Source: Clostridiales bacterium (GTDB taxonomy: Bacteria; Bacillota; Clostridia; Oscillospirales; CAG-272). Taken from it: a DNA stretch of 55,530 nucleotides. Below are positions 36,072 through 45,100 of this stretch, piece after piece. The DNA lies in NCBI GenBank assembly GCA_019415985.1, contig DXYE01000005.1, positions 1-55,530 of the forward strand, written 5' to 3'. Every line of letters starts with the position of its first letter. Within the stretch, counting starts at the first letter, position 1. The notes below the pieces were generated by a model, which was given only the letters and a program-made list of their open reading frames with translations, did not search any database and was not told the origin of the DNA. The position numbers and the translations under genes are program-made.

Positions 36072-37151
36072 TTAGCCAGTTCGGTTACGTCGGCAGACTA
36101 TCGCCGTATTGCTTCCACCAAAAGCGAAGGTATTGACCAATACATAGGTTATTTGTTTGTCCTTCGCCTGCCCGTATACGGGTCGGATTTGAAAAGACTC
36201 GTCCGGCTCCTGCAAATGGGCAATGGGCGGGATACGCTGCCGCATAAGCATCCCCACGGCAGTAAGGATGCCGAATGCGCCGGACGCTCCGCCGGTATGA
36301 CCGATCAATCCCTTCGGCGCCGTGACATCCACAGCTCCGAAAAGCTCTGTAAGAATTCCAGCTTCAATACGGTCATTCTGGAGTGTACCTGTGCCATGTG
36401 CAACAACAGCGTCAATCTGCGCCGGCAAAATGCCCGCTCTCTCTAGTGCCAGCAGTATCGCGCGCTTAGCCTGACAGGCATCCGGTGCGGGTGCGACCGG
36501 ATGATGCGCATCCGAGGTCATGCCGCACCCGGCAATTTCAGCAAGTCCCCCAGCCATGCCTTCACACCGGCGGCGCAGCGCAAAGAAAGCTGCCCCATCT
36601 CCTGCCGCAATGCCCTCTCTCCGTTTGTCAAAGGGCCGGCAGTGCTTCCGGTCAATGGCCTTTAGTCGCTGAAAGCCGCATTCGGTGATTTCTGAGAAGG
36701 CCTCTGCGCCGCCAGCAATGACCCAGCGGTATGCACTGCCGCCAAGCAGGTCCGCTGCATATGCCACAGCCTGCGCACCTGCACAGCAGGCAGTTGCCAC
36801 AACGATCACCTTTGCGCGCAGCCGCGTCCGGAGAATGTTCCTCAGCGTACAGATGGGGGCCGAAGGCCGTCCCTGTAAATAAAGATCGGAAAGGCCCATT
36901 CCCGTGCCGACAATGATGCAGCCATGACCGTCTTCTAAATCAATTTCCGCTTCTGACGCTGCCTTGTTGATGCCGCTGACACACATTTCCGTCAGGTAGG
37001 ACACAGGGTCCTCCCGAGCCGCGGTCGGGTCAACGACGCGCGCCTCCCCGCGGCCCGTCTCCAGCGCATTCCAAAAAAGCTCCGGCGTCCCGCCGAAGGC
37101 GCTGACGATCCCCACGCCTGCAATGACAGCCCCCTCATCCCGCCTTATCAT
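36072..37151 (-). CDS. Beta-ketoacyl-ACP synthase (FabF-like) 1
   Basis: 359 residues from ATG 37151, which is one base after the ACP stop. Condensing enzyme with the Cys-His-His triad: Cys122 in VVATACCAGAQAV, His252 in VAHGTGTLQND and His285 in GLIGHTGGASG. NTFAFGGSNTA is the C-terminal signature. The frame extends to 37208 through the ACP gene, which I reject. It is shorter than housekeeping FabF (about 410), mainly at the N-terminus. It forms a unit with the ACP upstream and the inactive KS-like protein downstream. Confidence 0.88.
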   Translation of the reverse strand: MIRRDEGAVIAGVGIVSAFGGTPELFWNALETGRGEARVVDPTAAREDPVSYLTEMCVSGINKAASEAEIDLEDGHGCIIVGTGMGLSDLYLQGRPSAPICTLRNILRTRLRAKVIVVATACCAGAQAVAYAADLLGGSAYRWVIAGGAEAFSEITECGFQRLKAIDRKHCRPFDKRREGIAAGDGAAFFALRRRCEGMAGGLAEIAGCGMTSDAHHPVAPAPDACQAKRAILLALERAGILPAQIDAVVAHGTGTLQNDRIEAGILTELFGAVDVTAPKGLIGHTGGASGAFGILTAVGMLMRQRIPPIAHLQEPDESFQIRPVYGQAKDKQITYVLVNTFAFGGSNTAIVCRRNRTG

Positions 37152-37152
37152 T

Positions 37153-37407
37153 TTACGCACCGCCGTCCGGCAGATACGTCCGAACAATTTCTGCAACGGC
37201 CGAGACACTTGTCATATCCAGCAGCTTATCCGGATCAATGGTGATATGATAATGATTTTCTACCTCTGCCAAAATTTCAAGCACGCGCAGGGAATCCATA
37301 GCATAGGTATCGGCAAACGACGCCTCGAGGTCAATTTTTTCCGCCGGAATCTGCAATACCTTTCCGAGTATTCCGGCAATTTCCATCTCAATTTTTTGAT
37401 TTTCCAT
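37153..37407 (-). CDS. Acyl carrier protein (cluster ACP 2)
   Basis: 84 residues. The attachment site is YAMDSLRVLEIL with the modified Ser in DSL; the usual acidic helix and the C-terminal AVAEIVRTYL are present. GAAAGG precedes the ATG. It lies between the two KS/KS-like pairs, so it probably shuttles the growing chain between them. Confidence 0.9.
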   Translation of the reverse strand: MENQKIEMEIAGILGKVLQIPAEKIDLEASFADTYAMDSLRVLEILAEVENHYHITIDPDKLLDMTSVSAVAEIVRTYLPDGGA

Positions 37408-37855
37408 TCCTATCGCCTTTCGTAATTTTTTATCAGTAGGATCCTTGAAACAAACGCGTCGGCAAATAAAAGCGTTTCCCGTGGTCCGTGCTGTTGGAAC
37501 CTGCGGACACGGCTGACAGACAGTGAATTTTCCACCCGAAGCATATCCGTGTGAACGGAAAAGACAGAAGCAGTAATAGACGTAATTTTAAAAAGATTCG
37601 GCACGTCAGAGGCGCTCACTTATCGGTTTTACCTTTTCGGATTCGGTTGAAAAAGTGTCGCCGTATAGTCGGAAAAGGGCTCCTCGTCTCTGAGAATTGT
37701 GGAATTTGATAACGCCGGATGGCTGTCATTGTACCTTTGTGCGTCTGAATACAAATTTATCCAAAGCAGATGCCGCGGGAAACAGCCGGAGTGTTACCAG
37801 AGAACGGCGCTGCGACAGATATTAGACGTGCTTACCGTCCTGTCTCTGCCGGCTT
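37408..37855 (-). other. Gap with short open frames, possibly a decayed gene
   Basis: 450 bases between a KS-like gene and an ACP. A frame from GTG 37619 to 37410 (69 residues) ends just before the ACP start; its stretch DMLRVENSLSVSRVRRF then LLFADAFVS loosely follows the C-terminal half of a hotdog (FabZ-like) domain. A second, 55-codon frame upstream reads INLYSDAQRYNDSHPALSNS and lacks a start codon. Neither has a good ribosome site. A broken hotdog gene is one reading; unrelated filler is the other. Confidence 0.25.
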
Positions 37856-38572
37856 TCAATGCCGTTTGAGCAGCTCTACCATATAGACGGCTTCACGGCC
37901 AACAGCTTTCAATGTATAGATACCGGCGTGCGTATTCTTTGCCGTATTCGTGAGAACAGAAGTCTGCCGCATGAGCTCTCCTGTCAGTCCGACCGACCTG
38001 CAACCCTGGACCTCAGAAACCGCAGTCGAATCGCTGCATGCCGAAATCCATTCCCATTCTGCCGGTGCCGCGGTCAGCAGCAGTGCGCCGCAGCGGTCCG
38101 TAAATTGACCGCCTTCCAAAGATGCCGCTATACCACAGCATTCCTCTGCCGTGCATACCACAGCGCTTTCCGCCGTCCCGTTTCCGATAAACGCGCTGGC
38201 CAGCATCAATGCGCTGAATTCCGACGCCTCACCGTTCATGATGTTATATACCGGTTCCGTAATGCGCATTTCAATACCGGCCCGGCAGGATGGCGCATTC
38301 AAAACTGCGCGGGGAAACAGGCGAGGGTTGACTGCCAAAGCGCCTTCACGTTCGCAGACACAGTTAAAAGTGTGCAAACTTTTCAAGCTGCTGTAGGCAG
38401 AACCAAAAAAAAGCGGCGCATTCTTCGGCAAGCTTCCTGAGCACAGCACGGCAAGCTTTTCGAGCACATATATACACATTGCCGATATGCCGTCGGTATC
38501 ACTGTTGGTTCTCGCTGCGAAATTCTCGGTATCCGAGAATACACAGGCCTTGAGATAAACACGTCTTTTCAT
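37856..38572 (-). CDS. Short ketosynthase-like protein (Ketoacyl-synt_2 type), no active-site Cys
   Basis: 238 residues, the N-terminal half of a ketosynthase fold. Landmarks: LFFGSAYSSLKSLHTFNCVC, NPRLFPRAVLNAPSCRAGIE, VYNIMNGEASEFSALMLASA and ESAVVCTAEECCG. The elbow reads IMNGEAS instead of TACxxG, so the nucleophile is missing. It lies directly after the full KS at 38828 in the same direction, as the shorter relative at 35240 does after the KS at 36072. I infer a chain-length-factor-like partner. Confidence 0.75.
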   Translation of the reverse strand: MKRRVYLKACVFSDTENFAARTNSDTDGISAMCIYVLEKLAVLCSGSLPKNAPLFFGSAYSSLKSLHTFNCVCEREGALAVNPRLFPRAVLNAPSCRAGIEMRITEPVYNIMNGEASEFSALMLASAFIGNGTAESAVVCTAEECCGIAASLEGGQFTDRCGALLLTAAPAEWEWISACSDSTAVSEVQGCRSVGLTGELMRQTSVLTNTAKNTHAGIYTLKAVGREAVYMVELLKRH

Positions 38573-38827
38573 TTATTTACATGACCAAACCTTTCCCGGT
38601 CTATCTTTCAGGGCTTAACAGTAAAAACAAATGTCCCGCGGACCTCCGCCGCAATCCATCCGGCACGGTTCCTTATGAAAGTTTCGGCAAGAGTTCCATA
38701 AGTCAGGAGCACTTGGTTGAGGCGATGATAGCATCACAGCGTTTTTTTCTTGAACGGAACGGCTTCCGACTCCGACATTTGTGACGCGCTTCAGCTGAAT
38801 TCAGCAGTGAGAGAGAACCGCATGCAG

Positions 38828-40036
38828 CTATTCGCCGCTTATGACTATGCTGCTCGTCTGTCCGCCGAACGCAAAGGAATTTGAAAGTATATACCGCAGC
38901 GGCATGCGGCGCGGCCCCTCCGGAATCACGTCCAGCGCACAGATCGGGTCCGGTGTACAACAATGCAGGGTGGGAAGCGCCGTCTGTCGCCGCAGCATCA
39001 GAAATGAGGCGATGAGTTCGAGTACGCTTGCCGCGCCCATGGAGTGCCCGATCATGGATTTGATAGAGCTAACCGGCGGTGGAGAGGCCCCGAACACCTT
39101 GTGAATTGCGGCCGCCTCAACCCTGTCGTTCTGCCGTGTTCCCGTTCCGTGAGCCGATATGTAATCAATCCGATCTGCAGTGATTCCCGCATCTGTAATT
39201 GCACGACTCATAGCCTCGCTCTCCCCTTTTCCATCCACATGCGGCGCTGTCATATGGTAGGCGTTGGAGGCAAGTCCCGCTCCGCAAATGCAGCCGTACC
39301 GTTTTTTCTCGGATGGACAGTCCTCCTCACGCTCCATAAGCAGCATGCCGGACCCCTCCCCAACCACAAGCCCTCGGCGGTCGGTATCAAAGGGACGGCA
39401 TACATCCGGCGTCAGTGAAAGCAGACGCTGAAATCCCGCAAAGGCTACACGGGAGAAGACATCCGTTCCGCCAGCCAGCACGATATCAGCGAGGCGCCAG
39501 TCCAACAGACGCTTTCCGACCGCTACCGCATAATTGCCCGCCGCGCATGCCGCAGGTACGACCAGACAGATTCCGTCGGCCTTTGCCGCCTTTGCAGCGG
39601 CTTTTGACAGATTCTCCGATGGATATTGGCGATAGAGCTCGTCCGGAGGAACTCTGTCGGAGCACAGCAGGCGAGTGATCGTCTCTTCCGTCTCGATTTC
39701 TCCCATTGTCGTTCCAACAATCACGGCTGTTCGCCTCCCGGCCAGTCCCTGCGGATATCCCGCATCGCGGAGCGCCGCAAGCACGGTATAGATCGTGTAC
39801 AGCGCGGCCTTTCCATAACCGGCACTGAATTCGTCCGGGCATCCGGCTTCCAAAAGTAAATCCCTAATGTCATAGGGGATTCGCGCGCCGATTTTGATTC
39901 GGCAATTCGGGTCATCTGCAAACGCTTTCACAGGCCCGTATACAGTTGTGCCGCTGTATAATGTCTCCCAAAAACCGCGAAGCTCCTTTCCCGCCGCCGA
40001 AAGCGCCCCCATACCGGTAACGACAATTTTTCCCAT
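38828..40036 (-). CDS. Beta-ketoacyl-ACP synthase (FabF-like) 2
   Basis: 402 residues, full length. Catalytic Cys164 in VVPAACAAGNYA, His296 in ISAHGTGTRQND and His331 in SMIGHSMGAASV; SNSFAFGGQTSS closes the fold. GGGAGG lies before the ATG. Acid DTDRRGLVVGEGSG is as in FabF. It stands first in the series KS, KS-like, ACP, KS, KS-like that makes up the condensing core of the cluster. The 255 bases after it contain no gene I can support. Confidence 0.9.
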   Translation of the reverse strand: MGKIVVTGMGALSAAGKELRGFWETLYSGTTVYGPVKAFADDPNCRIKIGARIPYDIRDLLLEAGCPDEFSAGYGKAALYTIYTVLAALRDAGYPQGLAGRRTAVIVGTTMGEIETEETITRLLCSDRVPPDELYRQYPSENLSKAAAKAAKADGICLVVPAACAAGNYAVAVGKRLLDWRLADIVLAGGTDVFSRVAFAGFQRLLSLTPDVCRPFDTDRRGLVVGEGSGMLLMEREEDCPSEKKRYGCICGAGLASNAYHMTAPHVDGKGESEAMSRAITDAGITADRIDYISAHGTGTRQNDRVEAAAIHKVFGASPPPVSSIKSMIGHSMGAASVLELIASFLMLRRQTALPTLHCCTPDPICALDVIPEGPRRMPLRYILSNSFAFGGQTSSIVISGE

Positions 40037-40143
40037 GCTTCCTCCCGCTGTATTACCTTAATCTCTCTGCTTTCCGCCCTTTCGGTATGTTCTGCCTGTC
40101 CCGCGTTCCACTTTTAAATCGCCGCATGCATCTTCACCTTCCA

Positions 40144-41382
40144 TCAGATACCGGAAGAACCGAAATAGCTCTGTATATCCTTTATACGGTCGGTTTTCTC
40201 CCATGCAGCATCGAGATCTTCACGGCCAAAGTGCCCGTATGCGGAAAGCTTTCGGTAAATCGGACGGCGAAGCCCGAAGGCCTCAATAATTGCTGTGGGA
40301 CGCAGATCAAACAGCTCTGACGCTAATCGTGAGAGCTCTGACGCCGTATGGCGAGACGTTCCGAAATCGTCAACATAAACAGCTACCGGTCGGGCAACGC
40401 CGATGGCGTAGGAAATCTGAACCTCACACCGCTCCGCCAGACCGGCCGCAACGATGTTCTTTGCTACATACCGGGCTGCATATGCGCCTGCACGGTCGAC
40501 CTTGGTCGGATCCTTACCGGAGAAGGCTCCGCCGCCGTGACGTCCGATACCTCCGTAAGTATCCACAATGATTTTCCGGCCTGTAAGACCAGTATCCGCG
40601 TCAGGCCCTCCTTTCACAAAACGCCCCGTAGGATTGACCAAAATTCTGGTATCCTCCCGCATCAGCTCCGGCGGCATAGAGGCCTTGACTACTTGCACTT
40701 CGATATCCTTCTGTATTGTCTCCCGCTCGACATCGGGCAAATGCTGCGCCGAGACGACTACCGTATCTATATGCTCCGGCTTCCCCCCCTCATAACTGAC
40801 GGTCACCATAGCCTTTCCGTCCGGCCCGAGATACGGAAGCAGGCCTTCCCGCCGAACCGTGTCCAGCCGACGGCACAGACGGTGTGCAAAAACGATTGGG
40901 GCCGGCATCAGTGAAGCGGTTTCCCGGCAAGCGTAGCCGTACATCATTCCCTGATCGCCCGCGCCGTTTTTCATTGAAGGATCTGATTCCTGACAGGAGT
41001 AGCAAAGCCCGCAGTTCCCCTCAGTCTGCTTTTCCTCGAGCGAACGGCTGACGCCTGCGTCAATGTCCTCAGACTGTTTCACAACGGCATGAAGCACCGC
41101 GCAGCTTTCTGCGGAAAAACCGAAGCGGCTGTCTGTATAGCCCGCCTCCGCGGCCGCTCGGCGTGCAAGCGCTTCGATATCTACGGATGCTTCTGAGCTA
41201 ACCTCTCCGGCAATCACAAGCAGACCGTTTGTAGCCATCGTCTCACAGGCGACCCTGGCCTCTGGATCCTGCGCCAAATACGCGTCCAATACGGTATCGG
41301 ATACCGCGTCGCACAGCTTGTCGGGATGCCCCTGGCATACCGATTCGGATGATATTTTATACTTTTGGAGCATGTCGTTCAC
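40144..41382 (-). CDS. metK: S-adenosylmethionine synthetase (cluster copy)
   Basis: About 412 residues. Makes SAM from Met and ATP. Family markers: ESVCQGHPDKLCDAVSD, GAGDQGMMYGYA, TGRKIIVDTYGG, GGGAFSGKDPTKVDRAGAYA and SYAIGVARP. The start is GTG 41382 with AAAGG 6 bases upstream. It is divergent from typical Bacillota MetK: the second motif residue set (VCQGHPDKLCDA for VSEGHPDKIADQ) and a CxxCxxC (near residues 124-131, NCGLCYSC) in the loop before GAGDQG. Its position among biosynthetic genes and next to the nucleosidase indicates a dedicated SAM supply for the radical SAM enzymes. Confidence 0.92.
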   Translation of the reverse strand: MNDMLQKYKISSESVCQGHPDKLCDAVSDTVLDAYLAQDPEARVACETMATNGLLVIAGEVSSEASVDIEALARRAAAEAGYTDSRFGFSAESCAVLHAVVKQSEDIDAGVSRSLEEKQTEGNCGLCYSCQESDPSMKNGAGDQGMMYGYACRETASLMPAPIVFAHRLCRRLDTVRREGLLPYLGPDGKAMVTVSYEGGKPEHIDTVVVSAQHLPDVERETIQKDIEVQVVKASMPPELMREDTRILVNPTGRFVKGGPDADTGLTGRKIIVDTYGGIGRHGGGAFSGKDPTKVDRAGAYAARYVAKNIVAAGLAERCEVQISYAIGVARPVAVYVDDFGTSRHTASELSRLASELFDLRPTAIIEAFGLRRPIYRKLSAYGHFGREDLDAAWEKTDRIKDIQSYFGSSGI

Positions 41383-41437
41383 CAAATTCCTTTCTGTGTC
41401 AGATTGAATGTATCGTTTTATCTGCAGCCGCCGCGGG

Positions 41438-42064
41438 CTATAGAAACCTTCGGACCGAATGCAGCCACATACCCAATGCCTCGGTCACGGATATCTGTGC
41501 GCGTAGAATCGAACGCATGGCTGTGCTGTCCGCGTTGTCGCTGATCACCTTGACCGCAGCGGCCTCGGCGCCGCGTCTGCGGCAGACCTGTGCCACGCCC
41601 GCACTTTCCATCTCTGCACAGATGCCGCCAAAGCGGCTGCGCAGCAGCTCCCGTCTCTTCTCGTTGTCCACAAAAACAGAGCAGCAGACAATACCTCCGC
41701 TGTGGATCTTTCCTGAGACCGACAGACCGTCCGGCAGAGAACAAAGCGGCAGTACGCTGCTGTCTTCAGCGTCCGACACCTCATTTCCCCATACAATGTC
41801 GCCCGTACGAAGAGGCTGTACCAAAGCTCCGGCCATGCCTATGGAATAAAGACGGGAAAGATCCGGGTAACGGTCAAGCAGAAGCTCAGCAGCAGAAGCG
41901 GCGGCAGCTTTGCCAATGCCGCTTCTTACGGCGACGATACGTTCGGTTTCACAGACGGCAATACGCAGACCATCGGCCGTTTTTTCTTTGCGGACAGATG
42001 GCAGACCTTTTAGAAGGGCATCGTATTCAATATCTAACGCGCAAACAAAGCCTATACTTTTGAT
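41438..42064 (-). CDS. MTA/SAH nucleosidase with non-canonical ATC start
   Basis: About 209 residues. Cleaves methylthioadenosine, S-adenosylhomocysteine and 5'-deoxyadenosine. The frame reads IKSIGFVCALDIEYDALLKG at the N-terminus, with Glu13 matching the family acid, AVRSGIGKAAAASA, SIGMAGALVQPLRTGDIV, EMESAGVAQVC (substrate Glu) and KVISDNAD (catalytic Asp), so the enzyme looks complete and active. But no ATG, GTG or TTG exists in frame before residue 77; an in-frame stop precedes by two codons. AGGAG sits 9 bases before an ATC at 42064, exactly where the family starts (MK-I-G). The start codon is therefore ATC, or the ATG was lost by mutation or sequencing error. Starting at ATG 41836 would delete the active-site Glu. 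Confidence 0.85.
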   Translation of the reverse strand: MKSIGFVCALDIEYDALLKGLPSVRKEKTADGLRIAVCETERIVAVRSGIGKAAAASAAELLLDRYPDLSRLYSIGMAGALVQPLRTGDIVWGNEVSDAEDSSVLPLCSLPDGLSVSGKIHSGGIVCCSVFVDNEKRRELLRSRFGGICAEMESAGVAQVCRRRGAEAAAVKVISDNADSTAMRSILRAQISVTEALGMWLHSVRRFL

Positions 42065-42108
42065 GTCTCACCACTCCTCTCTTTGTACAGACCTGCTCCG
42101 TTCTGTTT

Positions 42109-45100
42109 TTATAAGTTCCTCAGCGCATCGGATACGAACGTTATGAGGGCATTTCTTTTCTGCGCCGGAATACTTCCGTCAAGTGTTACGACCAGGCGCA
42201 GCCGTCCGTGCAGGACATACGCGATTACATCGCATAAACAGGGAAATGTATTTTCCTCTCCTACATCATCGTCAAAAACGATTTCTATCAATTGAAAGAT
42301 ATCATTATCCGGCGGACATTCGCCAAGATTGTTCAAACAGAGATCCGGCCTTCCGACACCGCTCCGCGCGGCTTTTCTGCATCGGAACTGCTTGGTCAAA
42401 TCCGCAATCCGGCTGCCAAGCGCTTGAGCTTTCGCCGGATACAGGAGAAAAAACTCTGTCTGCGTAAACCATCCGACCGTTCTCGTCACATCCGGTCCCC
42501 CATCCAGATCTCTTCCGTGCTTCTCCCGCACGCAGGCGACTCTCTCAAGTCCAAGCGTCTCAGACATTCCGGCAGCGAAAACCGACAGAAGCCATTCGTC
42601 CGGAAGCATCCTCCCAAGCGGCGTCTCACCGTATCGGCCCATTTCACCCATGCGATGTTGTTTGACCCCGTCGTATGCATTCATACTACGCCCGTCCGAT
42701 GCAGTCTGTTCACTGCCACAGTTCCGATAATTACCCAGTCCCATCGTCAAAAACCGTTCTGTCGCCTCTTCTCCGACGGTAAACCGTTCGCGGTGTGCGG
42801 CGCCGCAGCATAAAAAACCGCTGTTATCCAAGGTTTCCCGCGCGTTAACTGTCTCGCACGCGCGGCTGCAAGCCTCCGCGTATGACTGATAGGATGCGGA
42901 TTTTGCCGGAAGTCGAACAGGTTTACCCTGGGAGATCTGCCGGTAGAGTGTTTCCATGTCCGCCAGAAGAATTTGAAACGATACGGCATCCATGACCAGA
43001 TGATGCGCCGTTACATAGAGATAATTGGTATCGGGCAGGCGGAGCAGGAACACCCGAAGCATTAGATCGGTTTCCAGATCAAAATCCTTTTGCACAAAAC
43101 GTCCGATGCCGGATATCGGATCCGCCGTCAGACATTCGGACCGCAGATCCATCTCTTTAACGTGGAAGCGTTCGCGGATATGCGCCGGATTGTAAAACAG
43201 CCTGCCCTGTTTCGCGTCATAATTGATACGCAGTGCGTCATGATGAGCAATCAGCTCTTCAAACACGCGTTCCCAAACCGGAATCCCCGCATGCACCCCG
43301 ACGTTCAGAAGCACGGATTGTCCGTACCAGCCGGGATTCTGTAAATTGCTGCCAAAGAACCGGCTGACGGCCGGCGTCCCCGCGATGCTGCCGCTCGCAG
43401 GTCCACTGCTTTCCGCCGAAGTCTCGCGCTTCATCCGGTGGAACATGTCCACCACAACCGGATTCAGAAGTATATCCCTGACTTCCAGTCCGTATCCCAA
43501 TTCCCTCAGGCGGGACGACACAATAATGGCCTTGATGGAATCTCCACCTGCTGCGTAATAATTGGTTTTTATACCGATATCCGTCTGTTCCAGGACATCG
43601 GAAAGGATTTGAATCAATATTTTCAGTTCTTCCGGACGTTCCTCCATTCGTTCTTCCTCCGCTTCTTCCGAACAGCCGACTCCGGCTGTCTGTCCGTCAT
43701 GATCCCCGCCGGTATGCCGCGGCAGCGGGAGCTTTTCCATATCAATCTTTCCAACGGCTGTTAGCGGAAAACTCTCCATACGGATAAAGAATGCAGGCAT
43801 CATAGCGGCCGGAAGCTGTTCTGCCAGTTCATCGCGCAGTCTGTCGATGTCCATCTCCGGCGAAGACAGAATATAGGCGCAGAGCTGCGGCGTACCGCCA
43901 ATCTCCGTAACTTTTACAGCGGCTCCCCTGACGTCTGTACAGGTCAGCAATTTCTTTTCGACCTCCGCGAGACTAACCCGAACACCCCTGATTTTCACAA
44001 CGCGGTCAAGACGTCCGAGGCAGACAAGCTCGCCGTTTGAGCGCCGCATCCCCGCATCACCCGTTCGATATAGCTTTTTTCCGGGCACAAACGGATCCTC
44101 GGAAAAATGCCCGCTGTCATCCCTGCCGTTCAGGTATCCCTCAGCGACGCCAGCGCCGCCGATATAGATCTCTCCGCACATTCCGCGAGGCACAGGTCTG
44201 CCGAGCCGGTCCATAAGATATATTCTGACATTCGGCATCGGACGGCCGACCGGTACGATCCCCGATGTTTCTCCACGGTACCGGTATACGGCGCATCCCA
44301 CAGTGGTTTCTGTTGGTCCGTATTCGTTGAAAATACGAAGTCTGCCGTCACAGATCCCATCGAGACGCCGGCATGCGGCAGCCGGCAGATTTTCGCCGCC
44401 GAAGATGACGGTATGCACGGCAGAGCCTGATATACCTGCCTCAAACAGAAGCGGAAGATGAGAGGGCGTCAGCTTCAGTACCGTCACGCGCCGCTCTCCG
44501 AATATGCGTTCAAAAGCATTGGTCTCCGACGCTGCACTCACTCTCACCTCACCGCCGCTGATCAGCGGAAGAAGCAGCGAGGTCAGAGTGAAATCATAGG
44601 CAAAGGATGTGTACAGCGCAAAAACCTCGCGTCGTCCTCTCAGATACGTCTCCGACGCGCCCATGAGATAATTTGTCAGACTGAGGTGAGTTATACGAGT
44701 GCCTTTCGGATGCCCGGAGGTACCGGATGTGTATAGAATATACGCCGGCGCCTCGATATCGGGAAAAGGCATCTCCGCCAAATTGTCATAAGCGCATTGA
44801 CCGTTGCTAACCAGAGAGGCGTCGAGAAACGTCACCTCACCTGTCCGGCGCTGGAACCCTTCCGTGCCGGCTGCCTTCGGTCCGCACGGATACGACGCAC
44901 CGTGTTCGGGCGTCGGCCATGGAGCATCCGACGCATCTCCTATGAGATACCGAGCGCCGGAATCCACGAGCAGCTCCTTCTGCCTGTCTGCAGGCGTGCC
45001 GGGGTCCAGTGGAAGCATCACACCACCGCAGCGCAGAACTGCCAGCAACAGGATTACTCCCTGGATCGTATGATGCGGAAGCAGTGCGGTCACGGTTCCC

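Noticed and set aside
35240..40036. Classical aryl-polyene cluster
   Set aside because: The short KS-like proteins are similar in type, but the ketoreductase, ammonia-lyase, acyltransferase-lipoprotein and outer-membrane parts are missing, and the NRPS/prodrug and radical SAM genes do not belong to that class.
40037..41440. SAM riboswitch before the cluster metK
   Set aside because: The gap upstream of metK is only about 55 bases and shows no S-box-like structure.
41418..41836. Nucleosidase starting at ATG 41836 (132 residues) as a truncated pseudogene
   Set aside because: The same frame continues upstream with clear family sequence to a stop at 42068-42070 and a good ribosome site, so the gene is full length with an unusual start.
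42109..43360. C-terminal NRPS domain as a second condensation domain
   Set aside because: The EKHGRD and TRTVGWFT motifs and the NNLGE end are those of epimerisation domains; the HHLVMDA motif is compatible with that.
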